59,853 nt of DNA, from assembly GCF_017848315.1 (NCBI RefSeq), contig NZ_JAFKEC010000030.1, positions 1 to 59,853 on the forward strand, given 5' to 3'. The notes below the pieces were generated by a model that did not search any database, was not told where the DNA came from, and worked only from the letters and a program-made list of their open reading frames with translations. Both the position numbers and the translations under genes were made by a program. The stretch comes from Pseudomonas palmensis (GTDB taxonomy: Bacteria; Pseudomonadota; Gammaproteobacteria; Pseudomonadales; Pseudomonadaceae). Shown here one piece after another: positions 50,759 to 59,427 of the stretch; position 1 is the first letter of the stretch, and every line of letters begins with the position of its first letter.

Positions 50759-52714
50759 ATGATCGCAAGATTCTGCGTGGCTGGCGTACTGGCCCTGGGG
50801 CTCAACCTGGCCTGGGCGTTCGACGAGCCCGAAGCGGTAGCGGACGAAGACGGTACACCGCTGTACGAGGTGAATTTCGTCGACACCGACCTGGGCGAGT
50901 TCATCGACAGCGTGTCGCGCATCACCGGGACCACGTTCATCGTCGACCCGCGGGTAAAAGGCAAGGTCACGGTACGTACGGTGGACCGTCACGACAGCGA
51001 GGCGATCTACGATATCTTCCTGGCCCAGCTGCGGGCCCAGGGCTTTGCTGCAGTGGACCTGCCCAACGGCAGCGTGAAGATCGTGCCCGATCAGGCGGCG
51101 CGGCTGGAGCCGGTGCCCGTCGAGAGCGGGCGCAAGGCCCAGGCCGGCAGCGATGGCATCGCCACCCGGGTGTTCAACGTGCGCAACGCCGCCAGCGAAC
51201 AGATGCTGGCGATCCTCAAGCCGCTGATCGACCCCCGTGTGGGGGTGATCACGCCGTACCCGGCCGCCAACCTGCTGGTGGTGACCGACTGGCGCAGCAA
51301 TCTGGAGCGCATCGACAGCCTGCTGCGCCAGCTCGATCAGGTCAGCGAGGAGCCGCTGCAGGTGATGCCGCTGCACCATGCCAGCGCCAGCGATACCGGT
51401 CAGTTGATCACCCGCCTGCTGGCCCGCGAGCAGGGCGCCGACAGTGCCCAGGTGGTCGCCGATCCGCGCAGCAATGCCCTGCTGGTGCGCGGCAGTGCCG
51501 ACAGCCGCGAGCGCGTGCGTGCCTTGCTGGCGCAGTTGGACCGCCCCGGCGACGCATTGCGTAGCTCCAACACCCAGGTGATCTACCTGCGTCACGCCAA
51601 TGCCGGCGAGGTGGTCAAGGTGCTGCGCAGCCTCAGCCAGGATGCCGGCGCTGCGCCGGGCGAAGCTGACAAGGACGCCAAGGCGCCCGTGCCGGTCAAC
51701 CTTTCGGGCATTCGCCTGGAATACGAGGAGGGTACCAACGCCGTGGTCATGGTCGGGCCCGACAGCGAGCTGGCGGCCTACCGCACCATCGTCGAGCAAC
51801 TGGACATCCGCCGTGCGCAGGTGGTGGTCGAGGCGATCATCGCCGAAGTGTCCGACTCGCGGGCCCAGGAGCTGGGCGTGCAGTGGCTGTTCGCCGACGA
51901 GAAATTCGGTGCCGGCGCGGTCAACTTCGGTACCGGCGGTGCCAGCATCACCGGCATTGCCGGGGCCGTGGCCAGCGGCGACAACGCGGCGCTGGGCAAA
52001 CTGTTGTCGGGCGTGAACGGCGTGACGGCCGGCATCGGCAACTTCGGCGGCGGCTTCAACTTCGCCATGCTGGTCAATGCACTCAAGAGCAACAGTGGCT
52101 TCAACCTGCTGTCGACCCCGACCCTGCTGACCCTGGACAACGCCGAGGCGTCGATCCTGGTCGGCCAGGAAGTGCCCTTCGTGACCGGCTCGGTAACCCA
52201 GGACAACACCAACCCCTACCAGACCATCGAGCGCAAGGAGGTCGGTGTAAAACTGCGCATCAAGCCGCAGATCAACAGTGACAACACCGTGCGCCTGGAC
52301 ATCGTGCAGGAGGTCTCGTCGATTGCCGACACCGCTGCGGCCAGCGACGTGATCACCAACAAGCGCGAGATCAAGACCAAGGTCATGGTCGAGGACAACG
52401 GCCTGATCATTCTCGGCGGGCTGATCAGCGACGAGGTCACCTCCAGCCATCAGAAGGTGCCGTTTCTGGGGGATATCCCCGGTCTGGGCCGGTTGTTCCG
52501 CTCCGATGCCAGCCGTGGCGTGAAGCAGAACCTGATGGTGTTCATCCGCCCGCGGATCCTGCGTGACGGGGCCAGCCTGACCAGCCTCAGCAGCGAAAAA
52601 TACCGCAGCCTGCAACAGACCACGCCGCTTGCCCTGCCCAGCCTGGCCGATGGCAGCGAGTTGCTGCGGGTGTTCCCGGCCAGCCGCCAGCGCCTGGACG
52701 AGGGCACCTGGTGA
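50759..52714 (+). CDS. gspD: Type II secretion secretin GspD (XcpQ)
   Basis: 651 aa. Signal peptide (MIARFCVAGVLALGLNLAWA), N0-N3 domains (YEVNFVDTDLGEFIDSVSRI, VIYLRHANAGEVVKVLRSLS), and the secretin barrel with VEAIIAEVSDSRAQELGVQW, FNLLSTPTLLTLDNAEASIL, VGQEVPF and VPFLGDIPGLGRLFRS. Forms the outer-membrane channel. No pilotin or lipid anchor is seen. GspE begins within its stop codon. Confidence 0.96.
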   Translation: MIARFCVAGVLALGLNLAWAFDEPEAVADEDGTPLYEVNFVDTDLGEFIDSVSRITGTTFIVDPRVKGKVTVRTVDRHDSEAIYDIFLAQLRAQGFAAVDLPNGSVKIVPDQAARLEPVPVESGRKAQAGSDGIATRVFNVRNAASEQMLAILKPLIDPRVGVITPYPAANLLVVTDWRSNLERIDSLLRQLDQVSEEPLQVMPLHHASASDTGQLITRLLAREQGADSAQVVADPRSNALLVRGSADSRERVRALLAQLDRPGDALRSSNTQVIYLRHANAGEVVKVLRSLSQDAGAAPGEADKDAKAPVPVNLSGIRLEYEEGTNAVVMVGPDSELAAYRTIVEQLDIRRAQVVVEAIIAEVSDSRAQELGVQWLFADEKFGAGAVNFGTGGASITGIAGAVASGDNAALGKLLSGVNGVTAGIGNFGGGFNFAMLVNALKSNSGFNLLSTPTLLTLDNAEASILVGQEVPFVTGSVTQDNTNPYQTIERKEVGVKLRIKPQINSDNTVRLDIVQEVSSIADTAAASDVITNKREIKTKVMVEDNGLIILGGLISDEVTSSHQKVPFLGDIPGLGRLFRSDASRGVKQNLMVFIRPRILRDGASLTSLSSEKYRSLQQTTPLALPSLADGSELLRVFPASRQRLDEGTW

Positions 52715-54168
52715 AGCCGTTGCTGCCCTATCGCCTGGCGCGCCAGGGCGGGCTGGCCATGGCGCCTGGCGCCGACGGCTGGAGCCTGTGGCTGCGCCCG
52801 GATGTCGACAGCGACCAGTTGCACGAGCTGCTGCGGGTGTATGGCGCGCCCCAGACCGTGTGCCATTTCGACGCGGGGGAGTTCGACACGCGCCTGGGCC
52901 AGTTGTACCAGGCCGGCGAGAACGCCACGGCGGCGCTGATCGAGGGCATTGGCGAACAGGTCGACCTGGACGGCCTGATCAGCGAGATGCCGCGGGTCGA
53001 GGACCTGCTCGAAAGCGATGACGAAGCCCCGGTGATCCGCCTGATCAACGGGCTGTTCGGCGAGGCGCTGCGTCAGCAGGCCTCGGACATCCATGTGGAA
53101 ACCTTCGAGCAGAGCCTGGTGGTGCGCCTGCGGGTCGACGGCCACCTGCGCGAGGTGCTGCGCCCGCCACGTGCGCTGTCGGCCATGCTGGTGTCGCGGA
53201 TCAAGGTCATGGCGCGCCTGGACATCGCCGAGAAGCGCCAGCCCCAGGACGGGCGCATCACCCTGCGCTCGGGTGGGCGCGAGGTCGACGTACGTGTCTC
53301 GACGCTGCCGGGTATCCACGGCGAGCGAGTGGTGATGCGCGTGCTCGACAAGCAGGCCAGCCTGCTCTCGCTGGGCAACCTGGGCATGCCCGGTGCCGTC
53401 GAGGCGGGCCTGCGCGCCTGCCTGGGGCGACCCAACGGCATCGTGCTGAGCACCGGCCCGACCGGTTCGGGCAAGACCACCACGCTGTACGCCAGCCTCA
53501 ACAGCCTGAACGACGGCAGCCGCAATATCCTCACCGTCGAGGACCCGGTGGAGTACGCCATCACCGGCATCGGCCAGACCGCCATCAACCCGCGTGCCGG
53601 TCTGACCTTTGCCAGCGGTTTGCGCGCGATTCTGCGTCAGGACCCGGATGTGATCATGCTTGGCGAAATCCGCGACCGCGAAACCGCGCAGATTGCGGTG
53701 CAGGCCAGCCTCACCGGCCACCTGGTGCTTTCGACCCTGCACACCAACAGTGCGGTGGGCGCGGTGACGCGCCTGCGCGACATGGGCGTGGAGCCTTTTC
53801 TGATTGCCTCGTGCCTGCGCGGGGTCATGGCCCAGCGCCTGGTGCGGCGCCTGTGCAGTTGCGCCGTGGCGCAGCCATTGCAGGCGGCCGAGCGGGCGTT
53901 GTGGCCGGAGCTGGTCGAGCTTGAGCACAGTTATCACGCAGTGGGCTGCGCACAGTGTCAGGGCAGCGGCTATCGCGGCCGGCTGGGGCTGTATGAGTTC
54001 ATCGAGCTGGACGCCGGGCTGATCGGCCTGCTGTATGACGGGGCCAGTGAGGTGGCCATGCAGGCGCATCTGCAGGGCCGGCGCCAGAGCCTGGCCGGCA
54101 TGGCCAGCGAGTGCCTGCGCCAGGGCCAGACGAGCCTGGCCGAAGTGCTGCGCGCGGTGCAGGGCTGA
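52711..54168 (+). CDS. gspE: Type II secretion ATPase GspE (XcpR)
   Basis: 485 aa from a GTG overlapping the gspD stop. Walker A GPTGSGKTTT (about 249), Asp box (FGEALRQQASDIHVETFEQS), Walker B IMLGEIRDRETAQ and His box LSTLHTN are complete. The zinc-binding cysteines are CSC and CAQC. It powers pseudopilus assembly from the cytoplasm through GspL. Confidence 0.96.
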   Translation: MKPLLPYRLARQGGLAMAPGADGWSLWLRPDVDSDQLHELLRVYGAPQTVCHFDAGEFDTRLGQLYQAGENATAALIEGIGEQVDLDGLISEMPRVEDLLESDDEAPVIRLINGLFGEALRQQASDIHVETFEQSLVVRLRVDGHLREVLRPPRALSAMLVSRIKVMARLDIAEKRQPQDGRITLRSGGREVDVRVSTLPGIHGERVVMRVLDKQASLLSLGNLGMPGAVEAGLRACLGRPNGIVLSTGPTGSGKTTTLYASLNSLNDGSRNILTVEDPVEYAITGIGQTAINPRAGLTFASGLRAILRQDPDVIMLGEIRDRETAQIAVQASLTGHLVLSTLHTNSAVGAVTRLRDMGVEPFLIASCLRGVMAQRLVRRLCSCAVAQPLQAAERALWPELVELEHSYHAVGCAQCQGSGYRGRLGLYEFIELDAGLIGLLYDGASEVAMQAHLQGRRQSLAGMASECLRQGQTSLAEVLRAVQG

Positions 54169-54171
54169 GCC

Positions 54172-55374
54172 ATGCCGACCTACCGATACCAGGCCGTTGA
54201 CCTCGCCGGGCGCACCCTCAAGGCCAGCCTGCAGGCCGAAAGCGAGCGCCATGCCCGCCAGTTGCTGCGCGAACAGGGGCTGTTCGCGCGCCAGTTGCAG
54301 GTGCAGGGCAACGCGCAGGTGTTGCCACGGCGCCAGCGCGTGAGCCGCGCACAGCTGTGTGAACTGACCCGGCAACTGGCCACGCTGACAGGGGCCGGCA
54401 TTGCATTGGTGGATGCCCTGGCCACCCTTGAGCGGCAGTTGGTGGAGCCGGCCCTGCGCAATCTGCTGGTGGGGGTGCGCGGCGCGCTGGCAGAGGGGCT
54501 GGGCCTGGCCCGCAGCCTGGCACGCCAGGGCGGGGTGTTTTCAGCGCTGTACTGCGCGCTGGTCGAGGCCGGCGAACGCTCGGGGCGCCTGGCCCAGGTG
54601 CTGGAACGCCTGGCCGACCACCTTGAGCAGGTGCAGCGCCAGCAGCACAAGGCGCGTACCGCGCTGATCTACCCGTGCGTGCTGATGGGGGTGTCGCTGG
54701 CGGTGGTGGTCGGCCTGATGAGCTTCGTGGTGCCCAGGCTGACCGAACAATTCGCCCATTCCGGGCAGAGCCTGCCGTTGATCACGCGCCTGCTGATCGG
54801 CGCCAGCGAAGCGCTGTTGCTGGCCGGGCCGTGGCTGCTGGGCGCCGCGGTGCTGGGGGCGGCAGGCGCGGCGCGGCTGCTGCGTCGGCCGCACTGGTGC
54901 CTGCGCCGTGACGACCTGCTGTTGCGCCTGCCGCGCGTGGGTGCGCTGCTGCGGGTGCTGGAAAGCGCGCGGCTGTCGCGCAGCCTGGCGATTCTGGTCG
55001 GCAGCGGGGTACCGCTGCTCGAAGCCTTGCAGGTGGCCACCGCCACCCTGGAAAACCGACGCATTCGCCTGGCGCTGGAGCGGGTGCAGGTCGATGTGCA
55101 AGGCGGCGTCAGCCTGCACCGCGCGCTGGATGCCAGCGGGCAGTTCCCGCCGATGCTGCTGAACATGGTCGCCAGCGGCGAGGCCAGCGGCACCTTGCCC
55201 GACATGCTCGAGCGCGTGGCCGACAACCAGGAGCGCGGCTTTGCCCGTCAGGTCGACACCGTGATGGCGTTGTTCGAGCCGCTGATGATCCTGGTCATGG
55301 GCGCGGTGGTGCTGTTCATCGTGCTGGCGGTGCTGTTGCCGATCATGCAGCTCAACCAGGGCCTCACACTTTAA
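54172..55374 (+). CDS. gspF: Type II secretion platform protein GspF (XcpS)
   Basis: 400 aa with three membrane segments and the duplicated cytoplasmic domain of the GspF/PilC family (LTRQLATLTGAGIALVDALA, SLAILVGSGVPLLEALQVAT, LLNMVASGEASGTLPDMLER). The start follows the gspE stop by three bases. Confidence 0.95.
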   Translation: MPTYRYQAVDLAGRTLKASLQAESERHARQLLREQGLFARQLQVQGNAQVLPRRQRVSRAQLCELTRQLATLTGAGIALVDALATLERQLVEPALRNLLVGVRGALAEGLGLARSLARQGGVFSALYCALVEAGERSGRLAQVLERLADHLEQVQRQQHKARTALIYPCVLMGVSLAVVVGLMSFVVPRLTEQFAHSGQSLPLITRLLIGASEALLLAGPWLLGAAVLGAAGAARLLRRPHWCLRRDDLLLRLPRVGALLRVLESARLSRSLAILVGSGVPLLEALQVATATLENRRIRLALERVQVDVQGGVSLHRALDASGQFPPMLLNMVASGEASGTLPDMLERVADNQERGFARQVDTVMALFEPLMILVMGAVVLFIVLAVLLPIMQLNQGLTL

Positions 55375-55387
55375 TAGGAGCACTACC

Positions 55388-55822
55388 ATGCAGACACGAC
55401 GTTCCCGCCAGCACGGCTTCACCCTGATGGAAATCATGGTGGTGATCTTCATCATCGGCCTGTTGATCGCGCTGGTGGCGCCCAGTGTGCTGGGCAGCCA
55501 GGACAAGGCCATGAAGCAGAAGGTGATGGCCGACCTGTCGAGCCTGGAGCAGGCGCTGGACATGTACCGCCTCGACAACCTGCGCTTCCCCACCGCCGAG
55601 CAGGGGCTGTCGGCCCTGGTGAGCAAGCCGCAGGCCGAGCCGGTGCCGCGTGCCTGGCGGGCCGATGGCTATATTCGCAGGCTCCCGCAGGACCCGTGGG
55701 CCACACCGTACCAGTACCGGGCGCCGGGGCAGCATGGGCGCATCGACATCTATTCGCTGGGTGCCGACGGGGTGGAGGGCGGCGAGGGGATCGATGCCGA
55801 CATCGGTAACTGGGACCTCTAG
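55388..55822 (+). CDS. gspG: Type II secretion major pseudopilin GspG (XcpT)
   Basis: 144 aa. The prepilin site is HGFTLMEIMVVIFIIGLLIA, cleaved after Gly with Glu5 present; the C-terminal calcium-binding loop region includes LPQDPWATPYQY and IDIYSLGADG. It has its own good ribosome binding site (AGGAG), as expected for the most abundant subunit. The prepilin peptidase gene is not in the window, so PilD elsewhere must process it. Confidence 0.97.
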   Translation: MQTRRSRQHGFTLMEIMVVIFIIGLLIALVAPSVLGSQDKAMKQKVMADLSSLEQALDMYRLDNLRFPTAEQGLSALVSKPQAEPVPRAWRADGYIRRLPQDPWATPYQYRAPGQHGRIDIYSLGADGVEGGEGIDADIGNWDL

Positions 55823-55824
55823 GC

Positions 55825-56265
55825 ATGCCGGCCCAGCGTGGCTTCACCCTGCTGGAACTGCTGGTGGTGATCGCCATCGCCGGGTTGATGAGCGCCCTGG
55901 CGGTGGCCTCGCTCGACGGTGCCAAGGCGCCTTTGCACCAGGCCCTGGAGCGCCTGGCCGCGGCGTCGCGGGCGCAGGCCGACCTGGCCCTGCATGGCGG
56001 GCAGGTGCGCGGCCTGCGCTGGAACGGGCAGCGGCCCGAGTTCGTGCGCCTGGTCGAGGGCGACCAGTGGCAGGTGGAGCCGGTGGCGCTGGGCGAGTGG
56101 CCGGCCGGGCTGCGCCCGGACTGGCCTGCGGGCAGCACGCCACGGGTGATGTTCACCCCCTCCGGGCTGGCCCGACCGGTGAGGCTGGAGTGGCGCTGGG
56201 CCGAGGGCCGGCAGCGCTGGCACTGGCGTCATGCTGCCGGCCTGCAGGTGGTGAACGTGCCATGA
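55825..56265 (+). CDS. gspH: Type II secretion minor pseudopilin GspH (XcpU)
   Basis: 146 aa with the prepilin signal RGFTLLELLVVIAIAGLMSA and a beta-rich globular domain (RGLRWNGQRPEFVRLVEGDQ). Begins two bases after gspG; gspI starts inside its stop (ATGA). Confidence 0.93.
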   Translation: MPAQRGFTLLELLVVIAIAGLMSALAVASLDGAKAPLHQALERLAAASRAQADLALHGGQVRGLRWNGQRPEFVRLVEGDQWQVEPVALGEWPAGLRPDWPAGSTPRVMFTPSGLARPVRLEWRWAEGRQRWHWRHAAGLQVVNVP

Positions 56266-56630
56266 AGGCTCGCCAGCGTGGTTTCACTCTGCTCGAAGTG
56301 AGCGTGGCCCTGGGCATCGCCGCGACCATGGCGATCATCAGCAGCCAGGTACTGCGTCAGCGCCTGGTGGTGCAGCAGGGCGTGCAGCAGCATTGGCTGG
56401 GCAGCCTGTGTGCCCGGGAACTGCAGGCGCGCTTTGTGGTGGAGCAGTACTGGCCGGCGCAGGCACTGAGTAGCGGCGAGCTGCGTCAGGGGCCGGGCAC
56501 CTGCCACTGGCGGTTGCAACTGGGTTCCACCGGCGTGCGCAACCTGCGCGGTGGCGAACTGCGCCTGTTTGCCGACCGCGATGAACGTGAGCCGCTGGGT
56601 CAATACCGCCTGTTTCTGGTGCGCCCGTGA
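56262..56630 (+). CDS. gspI: Type II secretion minor pseudopilin GspI (XcpV)
   Basis: 122 aa. Prepilin signal RGFTLLEVSVALGIAATMAI, compact globular domain with a cysteine pair region (LCARELQARF, GTCHWRLQL). Forms the pseudopilus tip complex with GspJ and GspK. Overlaps gspH and gspJ by four bases on each side. Confidence 0.93.
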   Translation: MKARQRGFTLLEVSVALGIAATMAIISSQVLRQRLVVQQGVQQHWLGSLCARELQARFVVEQYWPAQALSSGELRQGPGTCHWRLQLGSTGVRNLRGGELRLFADRDEREPLGQYRLFLVRP

Positions 56631-57214
56631 GGCGCAGGCAGCAGGGCCTGACCCTGCTCGAACTGCTGGTGGCGCTGGCACTGACCGCTGTACTGGGCGT
56701 GCTGCTGGCGGCGCTGGTCAATGGCTGGCTGAGCGTACGTGAGCGACTCGACCAAGCGCCGCAGGCGAGCCCGGTGCTGAGCTTCTGCCTCGGGCTGGAG
56801 CGCCGCTTCGACGCCACGGTGCTGCGCCAGTTGTACGAGCAGCGCCTGCCCCTGGCCTTGAACTGGCTGGACTGGCAGCCTGCCGAGTTGCAGCTGCAAT
56901 GGGTGGCGCTGGCGGCGTGGCCGGCGGCCGAAGGCGGCTCGCGCTTGCAGCGCCAACGCCTGCGCTATGACCGGCGCGATGCACGCCTGCTGCTGGAGAC
57001 CTCTGCCGACCTGTATGCCGTCGAGCGCCCGCACTGGGTGCTGCGCGACAGCCTGGCGGGGGTGTCCAGCCCCGTTTTCGAATTTCGCCAGGGCAGCCGT
57101 TGGCTGGCCTGGCCCTCTGCCGAACGCGCTGCGCCCGATCGTGGTGTACGGCTCGAGTTCCAGCGTGATGGAGCCCCCTATGTGTGTACGTTTGCCCTGC
57201 CGGAGAGCCAATGA
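56627..57214 (+). CDS. gspJ: Type II secretion minor pseudopilin GspJ (XcpW)
   Basis: 195 aa from a GTG start overlapping the gspI stop. Prepilin signal QGLTLLELLVALALTAVLGV and a larger globular domain (RYDRRDARLLLETSADLYAV), as expected for GspJ. Tip-complex member. Confidence 0.93.
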   Translation: MRRRQQGLTLLELLVALALTAVLGVLLAALVNGWLSVRERLDQAPQASPVLSFCLGLERRFDATVLRQLYEQRLPLALNWLDWQPAELQLQWVALAAWPAAEGGSRLQRQRLRYDRRDARLLLETSADLYAVERPHWVLRDSLAGVSSPVFEFRQGSRWLAWPSAERAAPDRGVRLEFQRDGAPYVCTFALPESQ

Positions 57215-58311
57215 TTGACATTCGATACTGGCGACGGCGCCAGCCTGGGTCGTGGTTGTTGGTGCGCCCCGATGAGGCCGGCTGGAGCTGGCTGCAGGTG
57301 CGGGCCGGTGAGGTGCTGCGCGCGGGGCACGGGCAACCGCCGGAAGGTGCCGGTCGCGTGGCGCTGGTGGTGCCGGGCAGTGAATGCGCGCACTTCCATT
57401 TGCAGGCGCCGCCGGGTCTCAAGCGTGAAGAGTGGCCATTGCTGCTTGAAGATCGCGTGTTGCAGCCAGCCGAGGCGATCCATGTCGGTTGTGTGTCGCG
57501 AGGTTCGGGATGGCTTGAGCTGGCGGTGATTGACCGGCAACGCCTGGCGGGTTGGTTGCAGGCTTGCCAGGGCTGGGGCCTGCAGGTCGAGCGCTGCTGG
57601 GCGGAGTTCCAGCTGCTGCCGGAGCTTGCCCCCGGCGATGCCTGGTGCTGGCGACGCAGCCCGGACCTGAGCCTGTTCAAGAGTTGCGGCGCCGACCGGC
57701 GCCAGGCGTGGCTGGCCTGGCCGACGGCGCTGGGGGCAACCCCGCCGCCGGTGTGGTGCGACAGGCAGGTGCAGGCATTCGAGGGCGCGTGGCCGGCGTC
57801 GCTGGCGGCGCTGGAACGTCTGCCCGGCCTGTTCGAGCTGCGCCGCACGCCCCGCGCGCGACCGCACCTGGCACAGGGGCAACGGCGCCTGGCGATGGCC
57901 TGCGCCGTGCTGGGTGTGGTGTGGTGTGGCCTGTGGCTCGGCCTGCAGTGGCGCCAGGCCACGCTGTACAAGGCGCAGGTGGTGGCCGTGACCGGGCCGC
58001 TGAGTACCCCGCGCCAGGCTACGCAGTGGCTCAAGCGCGAGCGCCAGACGCGGGATGAGCGCAACCTGCGACTGCGCCAGCTGGAGGCATTGCAGGGCGC
58101 CATGGTGCAGTGGCTTTCGGCGCAGCCTGGCTGGCGGCTGCAGCGTGCGCGCTTTGATGGCACACGCTGGACCTTGCAGTTGCAGGGTGCGCAGGCACCG
58201 TCGGACACGCCGTGGGCTGCCATGGCCGCCAGTGCCGGGGCGCAGGTGGCGGTGCAGCCGGCCACGGCAGATGCCGTGCAACTGGTGTTCGACCTGGGGG
58301 CAGGAGCATGA
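57211..58311 (+). CDS. gspL: Type II secretion assembly protein GspL (XcpY)
   Basis: 366 aa. The N-terminal actin-like cytoplasmic domain binds GspE (HFHLQAPPGLKREEWPLLLE, DRVLQPAEAIHVG); one membrane segment near residue 230 (LAMACAVLGVVWCGLWLGLQ), then a periplasmic ferredoxin-like domain. ATG overlaps the gspJ stop. Sequence is divergent from P. aeruginosa XcpY but order and topology are clear. Confidence 0.9.
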   Translation: MIDIRYWRRRQPGSWLLVRPDEAGWSWLQVRAGEVLRAGHGQPPEGAGRVALVVPGSECAHFHLQAPPGLKREEWPLLLEDRVLQPAEAIHVGCVSRGSGWLELAVIDRQRLAGWLQACQGWGLQVERCWAEFQLLPELAPGDAWCWRRSPDLSLFKSCGADRRQAWLAWPTALGATPPPVWCDRQVQAFEGAWPASLAALERLPGLFELRRTPRARPHLAQGQRRLAMACAVLGVVWCGLWLGLQWRQATLYKAQVVAVTGPLSTPRQATQWLKRERQTRDERNLRLRQLEALQGAMVQWLSAQPGWRLQRARFDGTRWTLQLQGAQAPSDTPWAAMAASAGAQVAVQPATADAVQLVFDLGAGA

Positions 58312-58694
58312 GCAGCGTCACCGCACGGCGCTGGTTGATGCCGCTGGCCTGGACCGCAGTGGCCCTCTTGCTGTTGAGCCTGGTGGTGCGCGAGGGCCTT
58401 GGCCAATGGCGCGAGCTTTCGCAGTGGCGCGAACTGGCCGCCTCGGCGACGGCCATGCACTCAGGCGCCGAGGTGACGCTGGAGCGATTGCAGCAGTCGG
58501 CTGCGGCGCAGCAGCTCGTGCTCAGCGACGTGCAGCCGGTTGACGCGGGGTGGCAGGTGCGCGGCCAGGTCAAGGACGAGCGGCGGCTTCAGGCGTGGTT
58601 GCTGAGCTTGCAGCGTGAAGGCGTTCAGCCGCTTCAATGGGGGCTGGAGCAGGCGCCGTCGGGCCTGAGTTTCGATCTGGTGCTGGCGCGATGA
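58308..58694 (+). CDS. gspM: Type II secretion assembly protein GspM (XcpZ)
   Basis: 128 aa. A short cytoplasmic start, one membrane segment (LMPLAWTAVALLLLSLVV), then a periplasmic ferredoxin-like domain (LSDVQPVDAGWQVRGQVKDE). Partner of GspL. Preceded by AGGAG and overlapping gspL by four bases. Confidence 0.9.
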   Translation: MSSVTARRWLMPLAWTAVALLLLSLVVREGLGQWRELSQWRELAASATAMHSGAEVTLERLQQSAAAQQLVLSDVQPVDAGWQVRGQVKDERRLQAWLLSLQREGVQPLQWGLEQAPSGLSFDLVLAR

Positions 58695-59338
58695 GCCGCA
58701 GGAGGTTGGGGTGGATGCTGTTGGTGTTCTGCCTGACGTTGCTGGCGGGGTTGCCGGCGCGCTGGTTGTTCAAGGCTGCGCCGTGGCCTGCGCAGGACGT
58801 GGCCGGTAGCGTGTGGCAGGGGCAGGCCGGGCGGATCGGCGACGTTGGCCCGTTGAGCTGGCAGGTGCGCCCGTGGGCGGTGCAGGTGCAGGCAGGGTAT
58901 CAGGGCCAGCGCTGGGGGCTGGTATTGCGCGGCTGGCCGTGGGACTGGCAAGCGAGCGTCATGCCGCAGGGGCCGGCCAGCTGTGTGGCTTCGGCGTATC
59001 GCCTGGGGGGTGAGTGGTCGGGGCAACTGGCACTGAGTGGGCGTGGCGCGCGGTGCGTGAGCGGGCAGGGTGCGCTGGTGGCGGATCAGTTGGCCCTGGT
59101 GGCGCCATGGACGCTGGCCCTGGGGCGCGGCGAGGTGCGCGTGGTGTGCAACGAAGGCTGGCGGCTATCGGCGCGACTGGCGGCGGCGGGTCAGCACCAC
59201 CTGGCGCTGGACGCGGGGGTGGCAGGCGGTACGCTGCAAGGGCAGGTGGAGCAGGGGGCGGCACTGTATCCGGTGCTGGTCGGCGGGCAGTGGCTGCAGG
59301 CCGGAGAGCACGCGGTGCGGTGGTCCTTCAACTGGTGA
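58691..59338 (+). CDS. gspN: Type II secretion protein GspN
   Basis: 215 aa. One N-terminal membrane segment (LGWMLLVFCLTLLAGLPARW) and a beta-rich periplasmic region starting with DVAGSVWQGQAGRIGDVGPL, a pattern of GspN proteins. Its role in secretion is not settled in any species, and P. aeruginosa Xcp lacks it. Last gene of the operon, overlapping gspM by four bases and followed by REP elements. Confidence 0.85.
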   Translation: MSRRRLGWMLLVFCLTLLAGLPARWLFKAAPWPAQDVAGSVWQGQAGRIGDVGPLSWQVRPWAVQVQAGYQGQRWGLVLRGWPWDWQASVMPQGPASCVASAYRLGGEWSGQLALSGRGARCVSGQGALVADQLALVAPWTLALGRGEVRVVCNEGWRLSARLAAAGQHHLALDAGVAGGTLQGQVEQGAALYPVLVGGQWLQAGEHAVRWSFNW

Positions 59339-59357
59339 TTCGCCAGTGGGCGCTTTT

Positions 59358-59410
59358 TCGCCGGCAAGGCCGGCTCCTGCAGGTTTGTGGGGGCGGCAGG
59401 TAGGAGCCGG
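59358..59410. repeat. REP-like elements after gspN
   Basis: TCGCCGGCAAGGCCGGCTCC followed by TGCAGG (59358-59383), then a partial inverted copy GGCAGGTAGGAGCCGG (59395-59410). It lies between two converging genes and probably ends the gsp operon. Confidence 0.65.
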
Positions 59411-59427
59411 GGAAGGGGCACGCTCGG

